From Phycisphaeraceae bacterium (GTDB lineage: Bacteria; Planctomycetota; Phycisphaerae; Phycisphaerales; Phycisphaeraceae): a DNA stretch of 34,301 nt. A model generated the notes under the pieces. It was not told where the DNA came from and did no database searches. It saw only the letters and a program-made list of their open reading frames with translations. The DNA is taken from the NCBI GenBank assembly GCA_002686995.1, contig NYZC01000027.1:1-34301 (forward strand). Reading direction: 5' to 3'. This document shows positions 1 through 8,806 of the stretch, piece after piece; position 1 is the first letter of the stretch; the number at the start of each line of letters is the position of its first letter. The translations under genes and the position numbers were made by a program.

Positions 1-1
1 C

Positions 2-1000
2 GTCCTGGAGCGGATTCCCGAGGACGATCGGCTGATCCTTTCGTTCAAGGTTTCACACACGGACTTCTGGCGCTACCAGAAGTGGAACCCGTGCAGCCTG
101 GTCTGCGGCGACCGGCCGGTGATCTACGAGCTGGAGTGCCAGCGCGAGTTCGAGGCCAAGGGAGCGATCCCGAACTGGCAGGTTCCGCTTTGGCGCGACG
201 GGTGCCCGGAGGTCGACGACGAGGCGGGCGGCCTGGCGGACGTCGCGCAGCGCGTGAATCTGGCCGGTCTCTGGGCCTGGGTGCGCGGCGGGGGATGGGG
301 CGGCCCGTTCGTATCGGACGAGACCTGGATCGACGCGAACGTCTACGCGGTGCCGATCCTGGCCGATGACCCCGCGGTGGATCCGGCGAAGCTGGCGCAG
401 CAATGGATCGGCGAGCGGTTGGGCATCGACGATCCCGATCTTGCGGCCGCGCTCGAGCAGATCCTGATGCACTCGCCGCAGGTGGTGCTTCAGGGTTTCT
501 ATATTCAGTCGTTCGTCGATACGCGCAAGAGCACATGGCATCCGAACGCCGACTGGATCCAGGACGACCTGCTGGACGTGAGCGCCGCGTGGCGGGTGGT
601 GCAACGAATCCCCGAGTCGGCGCTCGATGCGGCGATCCGCGAGAAGCGCGACGCGGTGAACCGCATCGCGAGTGATCGCCAGGCGCTGCAGCATGCGATG
701 ACGTCCGAAAACCGCACCACGCTGGCGCCGCTGCTGCACACGCTGGAGTACGGCGAGGCGCTGTTCTGCACGCTGCGCGACCTGCTCTCGGGCCTCATCG
801 CCTACCGCCGATACCAGGCGCGGCGTGATCCGGAGATCGCCAAGCAGTGCGGCAAGCACCTGCTGAGCGCGCAGAACCACTGGAACCTGCACACGGGCCG
901 CACCGGTTCGCGCTCGGGTGCCGCGACGGCCTTCCGCGAGGTCGGATTCTGGGAACGGACCCAGCAGATCCTCGCGGAGGTTGGAAGCGAATCGAATTGA
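2..1000 (+). CDS. Glycoside-hydrolase-like protein (GH67-type), C-terminal part, 5' truncated by window edge
   Basis: The frame is open from base 2 to a TGA at 998-1000, so about 332 residues are visible and the N-terminus lies outside the window. Near the start it reads SHTDFWRYQKWNP, followed by ELECQREFEAKGAIPN, then a Trp/Gly-rich stretch (LAGLWAWVRGGGWGG). A strand ending in a basic-aromatic 'QREFE.KG' sequence followed by a Trp-rich loop resembles the late barrel segments of alpha-glucuronidase-like (GH67-type) proteins. The last ~180 residues are helical, as in the C-terminal domain of those enzymes. If so, it would release uronic acid side groups from glycans, but the catalytic residues cannot be checked because the middle of the barrel is missing. 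The gene converges on polA with only three bases between the stop codons. The family assignment rests on motif resemblance; the coding call itself is firm. Confidence 0.6.
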   Translation, partial: VLERIPEDDRLILSFKVSHTDFWRYQKWNPCSLVCGDRPVIYELECQREFEAKGAIPNWQVPLWRDGCPEVDDEAGGLADVAQRVNLAGLWAWVRGGGWGGPFVSDETWIDANVYAVPILADDPAVDPAKLAQQWIGERLGIDDPDLAAALEQILMHSPQVVLQGFYIQSFVDTRKSTWHPNADWIQDDLLDVSAAWRVVQRIPESALDAAIREKRDAVNRIASDRQALQHAMTSENRTTLAPLLHTLEYGEALFCTLRDLLSGLIAYRRYQARRDPEIAKQCGKHLLSAQNHWNLHTGRTGSRSGAATAFREVGFWERTQQILAEVGSESN

Positions 1001-1003
1001 TAA

Positions 1004-3853
1004 CTACTTTGCCGCCTGCCAGTCCGTCGCGATGCCCACGTCGACCTTCAGCGGCACCGTCAGGTCCATCGCTCCCGCCATCTCTTCGCGAACGATCTCC
1101 GCGTGCGCCTCGGCAATCTCGGCCGGCGATTCGAAGATCAGCTCGTCGTGGATCTGCACGAGCATGCGCATGGGCAGGGCGTCACGCTGGATGCGCCGGT
1201 AAAGGTTGACCATGGCCTTCTTGATCAGGTCGCCCGTCGCGCTGCCCTGAACGACGGTGTTGATCGCGAGGCGCTCGGCCAGCGCGCGGGTGGCCGTGTT
1301 GCGCGACTGGATCTGCGTGATCCGGCGGCGGCGGCCGAGCAGCGTGGTCACGTATCCCTTCTCGAGCGCCTCCTCGACGCAGCGGTGCATGAACTGGTCG
1401 ATGCCCGCGAAGCGCGTCCGGTAGTCCTCGATCAGCCGCGCCGCCGACGCGGGGTCGAGGCCGCTGATGCGCCGCGAAAGCCCCCAGGCCGTGATGCCGT
1501 AGATGATGCCGAAGTTCACGACCTTGGCGCGGGCGCGCTGCTCGTCGCTGACCTCCTCCTGCGCTACGTCGAAGACCTCTGCAGCGACCGCGGCATGGAT
1601 GTCCAGGTCGCGGTTGAACGCGTCGAGCAGCGCCGGATCCTGCGACAGGTGCGCCAGCAGCCGAAGCTCGATCTGCGAGTAGTCCGCACAGATGAGCACG
1701 TGGTCGGGCGCGGCAATGAACGCCTTGCGGATCTGCCGGCCGACGTCGGTGCGCACCGGGATGTTCTGAAGGTTCGGCCCGCCCGAGCTCAGGCGCCCCG
1801 TCGCGGCGCCGAGCTGCTGGAATGAGGCGTGAATGCGCCCGTCGGACTTCTCGATGCTGTGCCGCAGGTTGTCCAGGTACGTGTTGACGAGCTTCGAGAA
1901 CTGGCGGTACTCGACGATCAGGCCGGTGATCGCGGTCTGCTCCGGCGGCAGGTCGGCCCGGGCGGCGAGGCGCTCGAGCACCTCCACGTCCGTCGAGGGA
2001 CCGGTCTTGCCGCGCTTGATCACGGGCAGCCCGAGCTTGTTGAACAGGATCTCCCCGAGCTGCTTGGGGGAGTCGAGGTTGATCGGCTCGCCGCAGAGCT
2101 CGTGGATCTGATCGCGCAGCTCGACGATGCGCCCGGTGAGCGCCTCTTTCTGCCGGACCAGCTCGTCGGGATCGACCCGGATGCCGTTGCACTCGAGATC
2201 CGCGAGCACTTCGACCAGCGGCATCTCGACGTCGGCCAGGTCCTGCATGCCCGCTTCGCGCAGCTTCGGCGCCAGCGCGTCCGCCAGGCGCAGGGCGACG
2301 TCGGCATCCTCCGCGGCGTAGGGCACGATCGCTTCGAGCGGCACCTCGTCCATTGTCTTCTGCGCCGAGTCCTGCGCGCCGATCAGCCGGCCGATCGGAA
2401 TGACCGAGTGCTGAAGCAGCGTGGCGGCGAGCTGATCGAGCCCGTGGGCCGGCAGGCCGAGCAGCTGGCTCGCGATCATCGAGTCGAACGCGACGCCGCG
2501 CAGGCGGACGTCGCACGAGTAGCGCAGCACGATTGCGTCGTACTTGAGGTTGTGCCCGCACTTGGGCACGGACGGATCCTCGAGGACGTCACGCAGCGCC
2601 GCCAGCACGGTCTGTTTGTCGAGGTGGTCCTCCGGCTGCGGCGAGATCATCGGAACGTAAACGGCGCGGTCGGGCTCGTACGAGAACGACAGTCCGCAGA
2701 CGCGCGCGCGGCGGCCGAGGCGGATCGTTTCCGTATCGACGCTGACCAGCGGCGCGGCGCGCAGCGCGGCGACCAGTTCGTCCAGCTCCACCTGCGTCGT
2801 GATGGCGCGGTAGTCGCGGTCCTCGGCGGTGGTGAAGCCTTCGGGCACGACGTCGGCCTGCGCTTCGACGGACGCGTCGCTCCCGTCAAGCTCGCCGAAC
2901 AGCGACATCTCGAATCCGTCGGATTCGGCCGGCGCGGGCGCGGCGCCGCCGACGAGGCGGTCGAGATCCTGGATGTGCCGGCGGAAGCCGAGGTCCTGGA
3001 ACATCTTGCGGAGGGCGGCCGCGTCGATCCGGCACTCGGCGTCGACGAGATCGAATTCGAATGCGACGTCGCGCTTCAGGCGCACGAGCTCGAGGTTCAG
3101 CGGCAGCCGGTCGCGGGCGGCGGTGATGCGTTCGTGCCGCTTGCCCTTGATCCGGTCGAGGTTGGCGAGCACGCCGTCGATCGACTCGTACTCGCTGACC
3201 AGCTTCGCCGCGGTCTTCGGGCCGATGCCCTCGACGCCGGCGATGTTGTCGACGTTGTCGCCGGCCAGGGCGAGGACGTCGGCGACCTGGTCGGGACGGA
3301 TGCCCTTGTCGGCCATCAGCGACGCGACGTCGATGAGCTGGTCCTTGTGAATGTCGAACATCGCGACGCGGTCGTCGAGCAGCTGCTCGAGATCCTTGTC
3401 GCGCGAGACGATCCGGATCGAAAGGTCGGAGCGATCGGGATCGTCGATGATGCGCTGCACGATCGTGGCGATGACGTCGTCGGCCTCGGCGCCCGGGACC
3501 CCGACGATCGGGATGCCGAAGCTGCGCGTCATCTCGAAGATGCGCTGCTCTTGCGGGTGGAAGTCGTCGGGCGGCGGATCGCGGTTGGCTTTGTACTCGG
3601 GGTAGAGCTCGTCGCGGAACGTCTTGCCCGGCAGATCGATGGCCATGACGACGTGCCGGGCGCGGTACTGCTCGAAGAGCTTGAGCAGCATGCCGGCGAA
3701 CGCGAAGACGGCGGCCGTGGGCTCGCCGGTAACGGGGCTGCTCATGCCGCCGCGAATGGCGAAGTAAGCGCGAAAGATCTGCGCGTGCCCGTCGATGAGA
3801 TAGAGGACGGACTCGGGCGCCGGGGTCCGGGTTGGGGGGGCGTCCTGGGTCAT
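1004..3853 (-). CDS. polA: DNA polymerase I with active-looking 5'-3' and 3'-5' exonuclease domains
   Basis: The 949-residue product has the full three-domain layout. The 5'-3' (flap) exonuclease spans residues ~17-300 and includes YLIDGHAQIFRAYFA and the helix-hairpin-helix region GVEGIGPKTAAKLV. The 3'-5' exonuclease spans ~350-545. The polymerase domain spans ~560-949, with motif A ADYSQIELRLLAHLSQD, the O-helix region RAKVVNFGIIYGITAWGLSRR and motif C QIHDELIFE. All three proofreading motifs are intact: D373-T-E375, N435...D439 and Y512...D516. Many bacterial PolA proteins have lost these, so this enzyme should proofread. It fills gaps after Okazaki-primer removal and in excision repair. 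The start (ATG at 3853) gives a normal short leader before the exonuclease, although no strong Shine-Dalgarno is visible. The VOC gene lies 82 bp upstream on the same strand. Confidence 0.97.
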   Translation of the reverse strand: MTQDAPPTRTPAPESVLYLIDGHAQIFRAYFAIRGGMSSPVTGEPTAAVFAFAGMLLKLFEQYRARHVVMAIDLPGKTFRDELYPEYKANRDPPPDDFHPQEQRIFEMTRSFGIPIVGVPGAEADDVIATIVQRIIDDPDRSDLSIRIVSRDKDLEQLLDDRVAMFDIHKDQLIDVASLMADKGIRPDQVADVLALAGDNVDNIAGVEGIGPKTAAKLVSEYESIDGVLANLDRIKGKRHERITAARDRLPLNLELVRLKRDVAFEFDLVDAECRIDAAALRKMFQDLGFRRHIQDLDRLVGGAAPAPAESDGFEMSLFGELDGSDASVEAQADVVPEGFTTAEDRDYRAITTQVELDELVAALRAAPLVSVDTETIRLGRRARVCGLSFSYEPDRAVYVPMISPQPEDHLDKQTVLAALRDVLEDPSVPKCGHNLKYDAIVLRYSCDVRLRGVAFDSMIASQLLGLPAHGLDQLAATLLQHSVIPIGRLIGAQDSAQKTMDEVPLEAIVPYAAEDADVALRLADALAPKLREAGMQDLADVEMPLVEVLADLECNGIRVDPDELVRQKEALTGRIVELRDQIHELCGEPINLDSPKQLGEILFNKLGLPVIKRGKTGPSTDVEVLERLAARADLPPEQTAITGLIVEYRQFSKLVNTYLDNLRHSIEKSDGRIHASFQQLGAATGRLSSGGPNLQNIPVRTDVGRQIRKAFIAAPDHVLICADYSQIELRLLAHLSQDPALLDAFNRDLDIHAAVAAEVFDVAQEEVSDEQRARAKVVNFGIIYGITAWGLSRRISGLDPASAARLIEDYRTRFAGIDQFMHRCVEEALEKGYVTTLLGRRRRITQIQSRNTATRALAERLAINTVVQGSATGDLIKKAMVNLYRRIQRDALPMRMLVQIHDELIFESPAEIAEAHAEIVREEMAGAMDLTVPLKVDVGIATDWQAAK

Positions 3854-3935
3854 CGGGGGCCTGGGGCGGCAGCGGGAGCGAGAGCGTCATGTCCGCCCGT
3901 GAGGGCGAGGTCGTGGCACGGCACCGACCTTCAGC

Positions 3936-4346
3936 TCATTGCTGGATCAGCTCCACGATGACGCCGTTGGGGTCCACCGCGCAGATGATCGTGCCTGCAT
4001 CAGGAAGGTCGCTGAGAAAGGATACGCCTTTGGCCTTCCAGTCGCGGTAGATGGCCGGCACGTCATCGACGAAGAAGGTGATCCAGCGCACCCCTGCCGA
4101 AAAGGCGGCATCGATGGCGCCGGGCGGGTCGGTGATATCCATCAGCTTGATCAGCGTGTTGCCGGCCTTGAGTCGCACCTGGCGAAAACCTCGCGGCGCC
4201 AGGCCCAGCTGAAGGGCCACCTCCCCGGGGATCTCGACTTCCTTGAATACCGGCAGGCCGAGCAGGTCGCGATAGAACCGAAGTGATCCCTCGAAGTCAC
4301 TGCAAACGATGGCAATATCGACCGCTGATCCCGTGACTCTGGCCAT
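3936..4346 (-). CDS. VOC (glyoxalase/bleomycin-resistance) superfamily protein
   Basis: This is a 136-residue protein with the paired beta-alpha-beta-beta-beta modules of the vicinal oxygen chelate fold. The first begins VDIAIVCSDFEGSLRFYRDLLGLPV and the second VRWITFFVDDVPAIYRDWKAKGV, ending DPNGVIVELIQQ, where the Glu is the usual C-terminal metal ligand. The family includes glyoxalase I, ring-cleaving dioxygenases, epimerases and drug-binding proteins, so the substrate cannot be told. The ATG at 4346 was chosen over the in-frame ATG 36 bp upstream because AGGA sits about 6-8 bases ahead of it. The gene is divergent from the isomerase at 4549 and lies 82 bp upstream of polA on the same strand, so polA may be partly transcribed with it. 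Confidence 0.85.
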   Translation of the reverse strand: MARVTGSAVDIAIVCSDFEGSLRFYRDLLGLPVFKEVEIPGEVALQLGLAPRGFRQVRLKAGNTLIKLMDITDPPGAIDAAFSAGVRWITFFVDDVPAIYRDWKAKGVSFLSDLPDAGTIICAVDPNGVIVELIQQ

Positions 4347-4548
4347 GGCGTTCCTGTCGTTGACGGCGGCGATGCCTCGCAAAGGTTCGAGCGTTTCGGT
4401 CGACGGGATGATACCGGCTCCGGCCAGGGCGCGTCAGCGCAAGCGGACGGATGACCATGGGCAACCCCACGCATCCTCGCCGTCCGTCATCGGGATTCCT
4501 ATGATGCGGTTCGGACTCCCGGGTTGCGGTCGATGAAGGTCATCAGGC

Positions 4549-5394
4549 ATGACGCGGATTGCAGGCGCTACCTTCAGCTTCGGTGACCTGACCCTGGAGC
4601 AGTCTGCCTCGCTGCTTGCCGGACTGGGTTTCGCGTTCGCCGACGTCGGCGCCGGATGGAGCAACTACCAGCAGGTGTCCCCCCGCGCGGCGGCGGACGA
4701 TCCCGATCGGGAGGCGGCTCGCCTGCGTCGCGTCATGGAAGCAAACGGCCTGGCCGTCAGTGAGCTGTTCCTGATGCAGTTCGAGGATCCCATCAACCAT
4801 CCCGACGTCGCGGCGCGGCGGGCCACATCCATCATCTTCGACCAGGTCACCACGTTCGCCGCGAAGGCGGGGTTCGAGAGCGTGATGATGATTCCCGGGC
4901 AGGTCCACGAGGATCTCGGACAGGAACCACGCGAGGCATTCGACACGTCCGCGGAAGCATTGCGTTCGATGGTCGGGGTGGCGCAGGACAAGGGGCTTGC
5001 GTGCAACATCGAGCCCTGCATGGGATCGGTCGCCCACGAGCCGACCGCTGCGATCGCACTTTGTGAGGCCGTGCCGGGCCTGGGGTTGACGCTGGATTAC
5101 GCCCACCAGGTCCAGCTCGACCTGGACCATGAACAGATCGAACCGATGCATCGCTACGCCCGGCACATGCACGCCAAGCCATCCGCGCCGGGAACCTTCC
5201 AGGTGCCTGCCGACGAGAGCGTCATCGACTTTCCCCGCATCGTCCGCAAGCTCGAGGCGGACCGATACGACGGTGTGTTCTGCGTGGAGTACGTCACCAG
5301 CCAGGCCGTCCTGGACGCGGGATGGGACGTGATCGAGGAAACGGCGAAGCTGAAAGGGATTCTCGAGGATGCACTTCGCCGCGAGAAAGGATGA
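4549..5394 (+). CDS. Sugar phosphate isomerase/epimerase family TIM barrel (AP endonuclease 2-like)
   Basis: The 281-residue protein has the xylose-isomerase-like TIM-barrel fold. Candidate divalent-metal ligands lie at strand ends in the usual order: Glu in NIEPCMGS, Asp and His in LTLDYAHQ, His in RHMHAKPS and Glu in FCVEYV. AAGG lies about 9 bases before the ATG, and a TATGAT hexamer at 4500-4505 could be a -10 box, without a clear -35. Family members isomerise or epimerise sugars and inositols, and some act as 3-keto-sugar eliminases in C-glycoside breakdown. With a Gfo/Idh oxidoreductase and a glycosidase-like barrel downstream on the same strand, either role is possible. It opens a co-directional run of genes to 8440. 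Confidence 0.85.
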   Translation: MTRIAGATFSFGDLTLEQSASLLAGLGFAFADVGAGWSNYQQVSPRAAADDPDREAARLRRVMEANGLAVSELFLMQFEDPINHPDVAARRATSIIFDQVTTFAAKAGFESVMMIPGQVHEDLGQEPREAFDTSAEALRSMVGVAQDKGLACNIEPCMGSVAHEPTAAIALCEAVPGLGLTLDYAHQVQLDLDHEQIEPMHRYARHMHAKPSAPGTFQVPADESVIDFPRIVRKLEADRYDGVFCVEYVTSQAVLDAGWDVIEETAKLKGILEDALRREKG

Positions 5395-5449
5395 GATACG
5401 GGCATGACCCGTAAGGAAATCAGTCACGCCCCACGCAAAGAAACTCGGC

Positions 5450-5791
5450 ATGCCCCTCTTCCTGCGCGGCGCCACCCCCCACAACGCGGGCCACTTCGAG
5501 ATGTATCCGTGGGAGTACAACATCCCGATCGGTTGCGGCGGCATTCTGATCATGCCGGGCGACATCATCGTCGGAGACGACGACGGCGTGGTCGTGGTGC
5601 CACCTGCCGTGGCGCCGAAAGTGATCGAGTACTGCGTGGCGCGGGAGGAGCGGGAGGTGTTCGAGCGGATCAAGCTGAAGGAGACGGGCGACATTGCGAA
5701 GTACTACCCGATGAACGAGGCAGCGCAGGTCGAGTATGCGCAATGGTTGAAGCAACAGCGTGGCGGCAGCACTCTGAAGGGACCGAGTTGA
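5450..5791 (+). pseudogene. RraA-like (HMG/CHA aldolase-type) gene remnant, C-terminal half only
   Basis: The reading frame encodes 113 residues that match only the C-terminal half of the RraA/4-carboxy-4-hydroxy-2-oxoadipate aldolase family. The diagnostic GCGGILIMPGDIIVGDDDG and the following VVVVPPAVAPKVIEYC are present, then a helical tail. Family proteins are normally about 200-240 residues. The N-terminal half, with its pyruvate-binding and Arg/Asp metal-site segment, is absent. Family-like sequence extends upstream of the ATG to about 5408 (KSVTPHAKKLG), where a TGA at 5405-5407 ends the frame, so the 5' part was deleted rather than merely mis-started. It sits between the isomerase and the glycosidase-like gene, 7 bp before the latter. 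A stable truncated protein cannot be excluded, but catalysis is unlikely. Confidence 0.7.
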
Positions 5792-5798
5792 AACGACA

Positions 5799-7370
5799 AT
5801 GACCGCTCCCGAAGACTACCGGATCATCTACAACTGGGACGGCGCACCGCACGGTTACAGCGAGGTGCCGCAATCCACGGAGGCCTTCGTCCAGAAGGCT
5901 TTCGCGCCGCTCGAGGCGTGCCAGGTCGGAGCCCTGTTCTGGTGCGTCGGCAGCCACACGGCGCACTGGGACAGTGATGCGCTGGAAATCCTGGGTGACG
6001 TGGACGGTCGCCGGTACACCGGCGCCATGTCGTATGTTGCAACAGAGAATATTCGGCAGATGATCGATCGTGGCGAGGATCCTCACGCAGCCCTGATCGA
6101 GCGCGGCCGGGCCCTGGGATTGCCTGTCTTCGCATCGCTTCGCATGAACGACAACCATTTCGGTGGGCTGGCCCCGGACGACGTGGCCCGCAGCCGGACC
6201 ACCGAGAAGACGAGGATGCGCATTGATCACCCCGAGTGGATGCTGGGTGGCCGTGCGGCGTCCGACTGGTTCGCCGCGTCCTGGAACATGTCCGTGCCCG
6301 AGGTCAGGGAGAACCGCCTGGCGCACCTGGAGGAACTCTGTCACCGCTGGGACTGGGACGGCGTGGAGCTGGACTGGCAGCGCCATGCCTTTCACCTGCC
6401 TGCCGACGATGCCTACCGCCTGCGCTACGTTCTCACCGATCTGCAGCGAGCGGCCCGGCGCCTGGCCGATGAGCTGGCCGACCGGCGCGGTCGTCCGTTC
6501 CATGTCGCCGCCCGCGTGGCGCCGCGCCTCGAGACCTGCTTCAAGTCGGGCTACGACATTCCCACGTGGATCGAAGAGGAATTGGTGGACATCCTGATCC
6601 CGGCCGCCAACGCGGGCACCGATCCCTCGGTGCAGGTTGGCGAGTTCGTCGAGCTTTGTCGGGATCATGGCACCTGTGTCTATCCCGGCCTTGACGGTGG
6701 CCTTCCTGAACCTCATGTCGGGCCCGAACCGGCGGCCGTCAAGGCCGCGATGAGGACGCGGGCGATCGTGGACCGTTACCACCACGCGGGCGCGACCGGG
6801 ATCTACTGCTTCAACTGGCACGCCGACGGAGATTCGCGGCGCGAGCTGCTTTCGCAGATCGGCTCGCCCGCGTCGTTGCGTCGCCAGGACAGGATTTACG
6901 CCGCCGTGCACCGCGTCCTGATCGATACCGGGCCCTGGCGCGGCGCGTACCGTCCGGATCGCGTGTACGGCGAAGTGCCGGTGGCGCTGGTACGCACCTT
7001 CACGGGCGACGGACCGATCATCGACATCGAGATCGTGGATGAACTCGATGACGATCCACCGGCTTCCCTCGAGTTGCGGGTGCGCCTGCGCGAGTGGGTC
7101 CGAGGCGATCGCGTCGAGGTCCGGTGGGACCATCGCGCGCTGGCCAACGGGACCGTCGACTACTGCTCGCAAGGCGAAAACGATCGAATCGGCGTCGTCG
7201 CGGCGACTTCGTGGCACCGCTTCTCGCTTGACCCGGCGCGCGTGACTCCTGGCCGGCACCAGGTGCAGGTCGCACTTCTGGAAAGGCATCCCCAACTGGC
7301 CTGCGACATCGTGCTGACCGACGTCGAGTTGGTCGTCCGCTACGGCACGGGTGACGGGAGCGGCGAATGA
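5799..7370 (+). CDS. Putative TIM-barrel glycoside hydrolase-like protein
   Basis: The 523-residue protein has no signal peptide. The first ~400 residues look like a (beta/alpha)8 barrel: LFWCVGSHTAHWDS, LPVFASLRMNDNHFGG, then WDWDGVELDWQRHAFH, whose 'DGVELDW' is the strand-4 acid signature seen in GHL-type and GH10/GH42-like glycosidase families, later FHVAARVAPRLETC, DILIPAANAGT and GATGIYCFNWHADGD. The C-terminal ~110 residues (from ~405) look like a beta-sandwich (LELRVRLREWVRGDRVEVRWD). It is probably an intracellular enzyme acting on oligosaccharides, with substrate unknown. Its stop overlaps the next gene's start (ATGA at 7367-7370), so it is translationally coupled to a Gfo/Idh oxidoreductase. 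Confidence 0.7.
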   Translation: MTAPEDYRIIYNWDGAPHGYSEVPQSTEAFVQKAFAPLEACQVGALFWCVGSHTAHWDSDALEILGDVDGRRYTGAMSYVATENIRQMIDRGEDPHAALIERGRALGLPVFASLRMNDNHFGGLAPDDVARSRTTEKTRMRIDHPEWMLGGRAASDWFAASWNMSVPEVRENRLAHLEELCHRWDWDGVELDWQRHAFHLPADDAYRLRYVLTDLQRAARRLADELADRRGRPFHVAARVAPRLETCFKSGYDIPTWIEEELVDILIPAANAGTDPSVQVGEFVELCRDHGTCVYPGLDGGLPEPHVGPEPAAVKAAMRTRAIVDRYHHAGATGIYCFNWHADGDSRRELLSQIGSPASLRRQDRIYAAVHRVLIDTGPWRGAYRPDRVYGEVPVALVRTFTGDGPIIDIEIVDELDDDPPASLELRVRLREWVRGDRVEVRWDHRALANGTVDYCSQGENDRIGVVAATSWHRFSLDPARVTPGRHQVQVALLERHPQLACDIVLTDVELVVRYGTGDGSGE

Positions 7371-8440
7371 ATGCGGCCCGCCATCGCGTGGCCATCATCG
7401 GATGCGGCCGACAGGGTCAGCGCTATGCCGAGGCCTACCTCGCCTATCCCGACACGCAGATCGTCGCGCTGGTCGAACCCAATGCCGCGCGTCGCCGCGT
7501 CGTGGCCGAGCGATTCGGCGTCAAGGCGCATTACCCGGATGTCCCGTCCATGCTCAACGGCGTCGTGCCCGACGTGGCGGCGGTGGTGACACCGGCGCGT
7601 TACACGAAGGACGCCGTCATCGCCTGCGCCGAAGCGGGTGTCAGGGGCGTTTCGACGGAGAAACCGATCGGGGGAGTTCTCGCCGACGCCGATGAGATGG
7701 TCACCGCCTGTGCCGAACGAGGCGTCGTCTTTTCCGGCGGCTGCCTTCAGAGTGCCATGCACGAAGTGCAGGAGGTCGCCGCTCGTCTCGGTCGCGGTGA
7801 TTACGGGCAACTATCCGGCGCGGCAATCCACGGTTTTAGCGGCGAAATCGTGGGTGGGTGCTGCCAGCACATCTGCGTGCTTCGGCTGCTGATGCATGCT
7901 GACATCGATCGCGTGACCGCCTGGGGAGGCCCGCCCGAGTCACTTCAAGGTGACACCGACGGCGACTTGAACCTCCCGGGCTGGTGGCGTCTCACGAACG
8001 GGGTCGTGTGCGCCGTGTTCGGCACGAACTCCATGTCGCGCGGTGTCGAAGTGTGGAACGACCAGGCGCTGGTGCGCTGGGACTGGGGGCCGCCGCAGGT
8101 GTTCCGGGGCCTCGACGGCACTGGCGCTCGCGTGCCGATCGACCCGCACTACGAGACGTATCCCTTCAGCGAATTCGGATACATGACCGGTGCCATCCGA
8201 TCCCTGCTCCGCGCCATCGAAACTGGAAGTGATCCCTGGGTCACGGGTCATGATCTGCGCCAGGCGCTGGAGGTGGCCATCGCCGCGAGGCAATCCGCGC
8301 TGCTGGGCCAGGCGGAGATTCGACTTCCGCTGGAGGATAGAACGCTGCGTCTCTATCCGACCCCGTACCGCTGGTCCGGCGGTGACGCGAGCGGCGCGCC
8401 GCAGCCCATCGAGGAAGCCGCGAGCGGAAGACGCGCGTGA
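7367..8440 (+). CDS. Gfo/Idh/MocA family NAD(P)-dependent oxidoreductase
   Basis: The 357-residue protein begins with a Rossmann fold (HRVAIIGCGRQGQRYAEAY, dinucleotide loop at residues 12-17) and carries the family's EKP motif at 98-100 (STEKPIGG). Its Lys usually contacts the nicotinamide and substrate. The C-terminal alpha/beta domain contains GCCQHICVLRLL, where His could be the catalytic base seen as 'GxxxDH' in relatives. Members oxidise sugar or inositol hydroxyls, often at C3. The ATG overlaps the stop of the glycosidase-like gene, which implies a shared pathway. A second paralogue at 18113 is similarly coupled to an enolase-family gene. The exact substrate cannot be inferred. Confidence 0.9.
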   Translation: MNAARHRVAIIGCGRQGQRYAEAYLAYPDTQIVALVEPNAARRRVVAERFGVKAHYPDVPSMLNGVVPDVAAVVTPARYTKDAVIACAEAGVRGVSTEKPIGGVLADADEMVTACAERGVVFSGGCLQSAMHEVQEVAARLGRGDYGQLSGAAIHGFSGEIVGGCCQHICVLRLLMHADIDRVTAWGGPPESLQGDTDGDLNLPGWWRLTNGVVCAVFGTNSMSRGVEVWNDQALVRWDWGPPQVFRGLDGTGARVPIDPHYETYPFSEFGYMTGAIRSLLRAIETGSDPWVTGHDLRQALEVAIAARQSALLGQAEIRLPLEDRTLRLYPTPYRWSGGDASGAPQPIEEAASGRRA

Positions 8441-8545
8441 CCGATCGGTTCGATGCTCACGCCGCCCGACGACGCCGGCCGGGCGGTGACGAGAAGGCAT
8501 CGGGTCTCGCTTCGCTCGACCGCGGCACGCGCACTGGTCGTCGGC

Positions 8546-8572
8546 GAACCGCGCGGCGTAAGCCCGCGGGTC
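8546..8572. repeat. 27-nt GC-rich palindrome, GTAAGC-centred; near-copy at 33860-33886
   Basis: An imperfect inverted repeat with arms around GAACCGCGCGG and CCCGCGGGTC and a GTAAGC centre. A copy differing at two bases lies 25 kb away at 33860-33886. Both are intergenic. It lies in the 150-bp gap 8441-8590, in which I see nothing else. Confidence 0.6.
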
Positions 8573-8590
8573 AGATGTGAGCCCGTCCTG

Positions 8591-8806
8591 TCACGAACGG
8601 ACCGTTCGGCGCGTGTCAACCGCATCGGCTGAATGAGGCTGTCGTGGCATTCGATCGGGCCGCGTGACCTCCTCGCACGTGAGATACCACTGGCCGCGCT
8701 CGCCGGGGAAGAAGGAGACCCAGGAGGTGTATCCCGGGGTCTGCGCACCGTGATAGACCTCTCTCGACTCGAAATCCACGGCCCTGACGGCGGGTTCGGA
8801 ATTCAT
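8591..8806 (-). pseudogene. Sialidase/BNR-repeat-like gene remnant, N-terminal 71 codons
   Basis: The ATG at 8806 overlaps the TGA of the DUF4838 gene (ATGA), giving a 71-residue product. Residues ~15-50 (EVYHGAQTPGYTSWVSFFPGE, then QWYLTCEEVTRP) look like the first beta-propeller blade of sialidase-family proteins, which often begin with a 'TPGYTSW' strand. The frame then runs into low-complexity sequence and stops after about 20 codons, whereas family members are usually 350-450 residues. The start and coupling look intact but the 3' nine-tenths are gone. It is most simply the stub of a gene once co-translated with the DUF4838 protein. The family assignment is moderate. Confidence 0.55.

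Noticed and set aside
1103-3961. Long plus-strand open frames over polA (up to 710 codons)
   Set aside because: They are the reverse complement of polA in a high-GC genome; their products are Arg/Asp/Val-rich with no domain, while polA shows every motif.
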